From: Microvirga arabica | GTDB taxonomy: Bacteria; Pseudomonadota; Alphaproteobacteria; Rhizobiales; Beijerinckiaceae | Direction: 5' to 3' | DNA length: 64,000 nt | Assembly (NCBI RefSeq): GCF_016811235.1 | Contig: NZ_JAFBID010000001.1 | Coordinates: 157,010 to 221,009, forward strand | In this document: one piece after another, positions 63,897 through 64,000 of the stretch | How positions within the stretch are numbered: the first letter of the stretch is position 1 | Layout: the number at the start of each line of letters is the position of its first letter | Notes under the pieces: model-generated | What the model was told of the DNA's origin: nothing | The model's input: the letters and a program-made list of their open reading frames with translations, nothing else | Database searches by the model: none | Position numbers and translations under genes: made by a program

Positions 63897-64000
63897 GCAC
63901 CGAAGACAACGCTAATTTTGGACCGCAGGGTATCGGCGTTGAAGGGCTTGACGATGTAGTTGTTGACGCCGGCCTGCTTGGCCGCGACCACGTTCTCGGT
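63893..64000 (-). CDS. cheY: CheY (C-terminal 35 residues; continues past the window)
   Basis: The minus strand at the right edge reads TENVVAAKQAGVNNYIVKPF followed by NADTLRSKISVVFGA and a stop. VNNYIVKPF with the conserved Lys is typical of CheY, and NADTLRSKI is the alpha-5 start. The gene overlaps cheZ by 4 nt, giving a cheY-cheZ pair. It is the second cheY of the region. Confidence 0.88.
   Translation of the reverse strand, partial: TENVVAAKQAGVNNYIVKPFNADTLRSKISVVFGA

Overview
The window is GC-rich chromosomal DNA of an alphaproteobacterium. Hyphomicrobiales (Rhizobiales) is the best fit: FlbT/FlaF flagellin control proteins, the MotB-MotC-MotE motor set, a DUF1217 protein beside flagellin, an FlgJ without a muramidase domain, and a FixL/FixJ pair. 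CheZ and runs of stand-alone receivers point towards the Methylobacterium/Microvirga side of the order. The genus is inferred from gene content only.

Region 1 (1-11.3 kb) is aromatic acid catabolism. paaABCDE (phenylacetyl-CoA epoxidase; paaE is cut by the window start) and the repressor gene paaX lie on the minus strand. paaZ (ring-opening hydrolase/dehydrogenase fusion) and a paaI-type thioesterase gene are divergent. paaZ has a recognisable promoter whose spacer is filled by a perfect 14-bp palindrome. Next come an Lrp/AsnC regulator and a divergent fused indolepyruvate ferredoxin oxidoreductase. That enzyme could make phenylacetyl-CoA from phenylpyruvate and so feed the paa pathway.

Region 2 (11.3-20.7 kb) is mixed: an ABC-F ATPase, four single-domain response regulators (one without its phosphoacceptor Asp), a methyl-accepting chemotaxis protein, a bacterial transglutaminase-like cysteine proteinase, a small lipoprotein, and hypothetical proteins leading into the DUF1217 gene.

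Region 3 (20.8-56.4 kb) is a near-complete flagellar and chemotaxis cluster. Minus-strand units are flagellin; flhA-fliR-fliJ-flgJ-flgN-like-fliL-like-cheY-cheB-cheR; flgE-flgK-flgL-flaF-flbT-flgD-fliQ; flgF-fliI; fliF-fliH-motB-motC-fliK-lytic transglycosylase; and flgB-flgC-fliE-flgG-flgA-flgI-motE-flgH-fliL-fliP. The one plus-strand unit is motA-fliM-(small membrane protein)-fliN-fliG-flhB plus two accessory genes. Many junctions are 1-4 nt stop/start overlaps.

Region 4 (56.8-64 kb) holds a multi-PAS FixL-type oxygen-sensor kinase with FixJ, a large heparinase II/III-like protein, cheZ, and the 3' end of a second cheY.

The main unexplained signal is a 16-bp motif, ASYYYCRYRCAAGSNT. It occurs upstream of the lead gene of six flagellar units (flgE, flgB, fliF, flhA, flgF, motA), the chemoreceptor gene and a 45-codon membrane-protein ORF. 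In seven of the eight cases it lies 38-60 nt from the start codon. It looks like the operator or core promoter of a motility regulon. A textbook CtrA site (TTAA-N7-TTAAC) lies in the flagellin upstream region.
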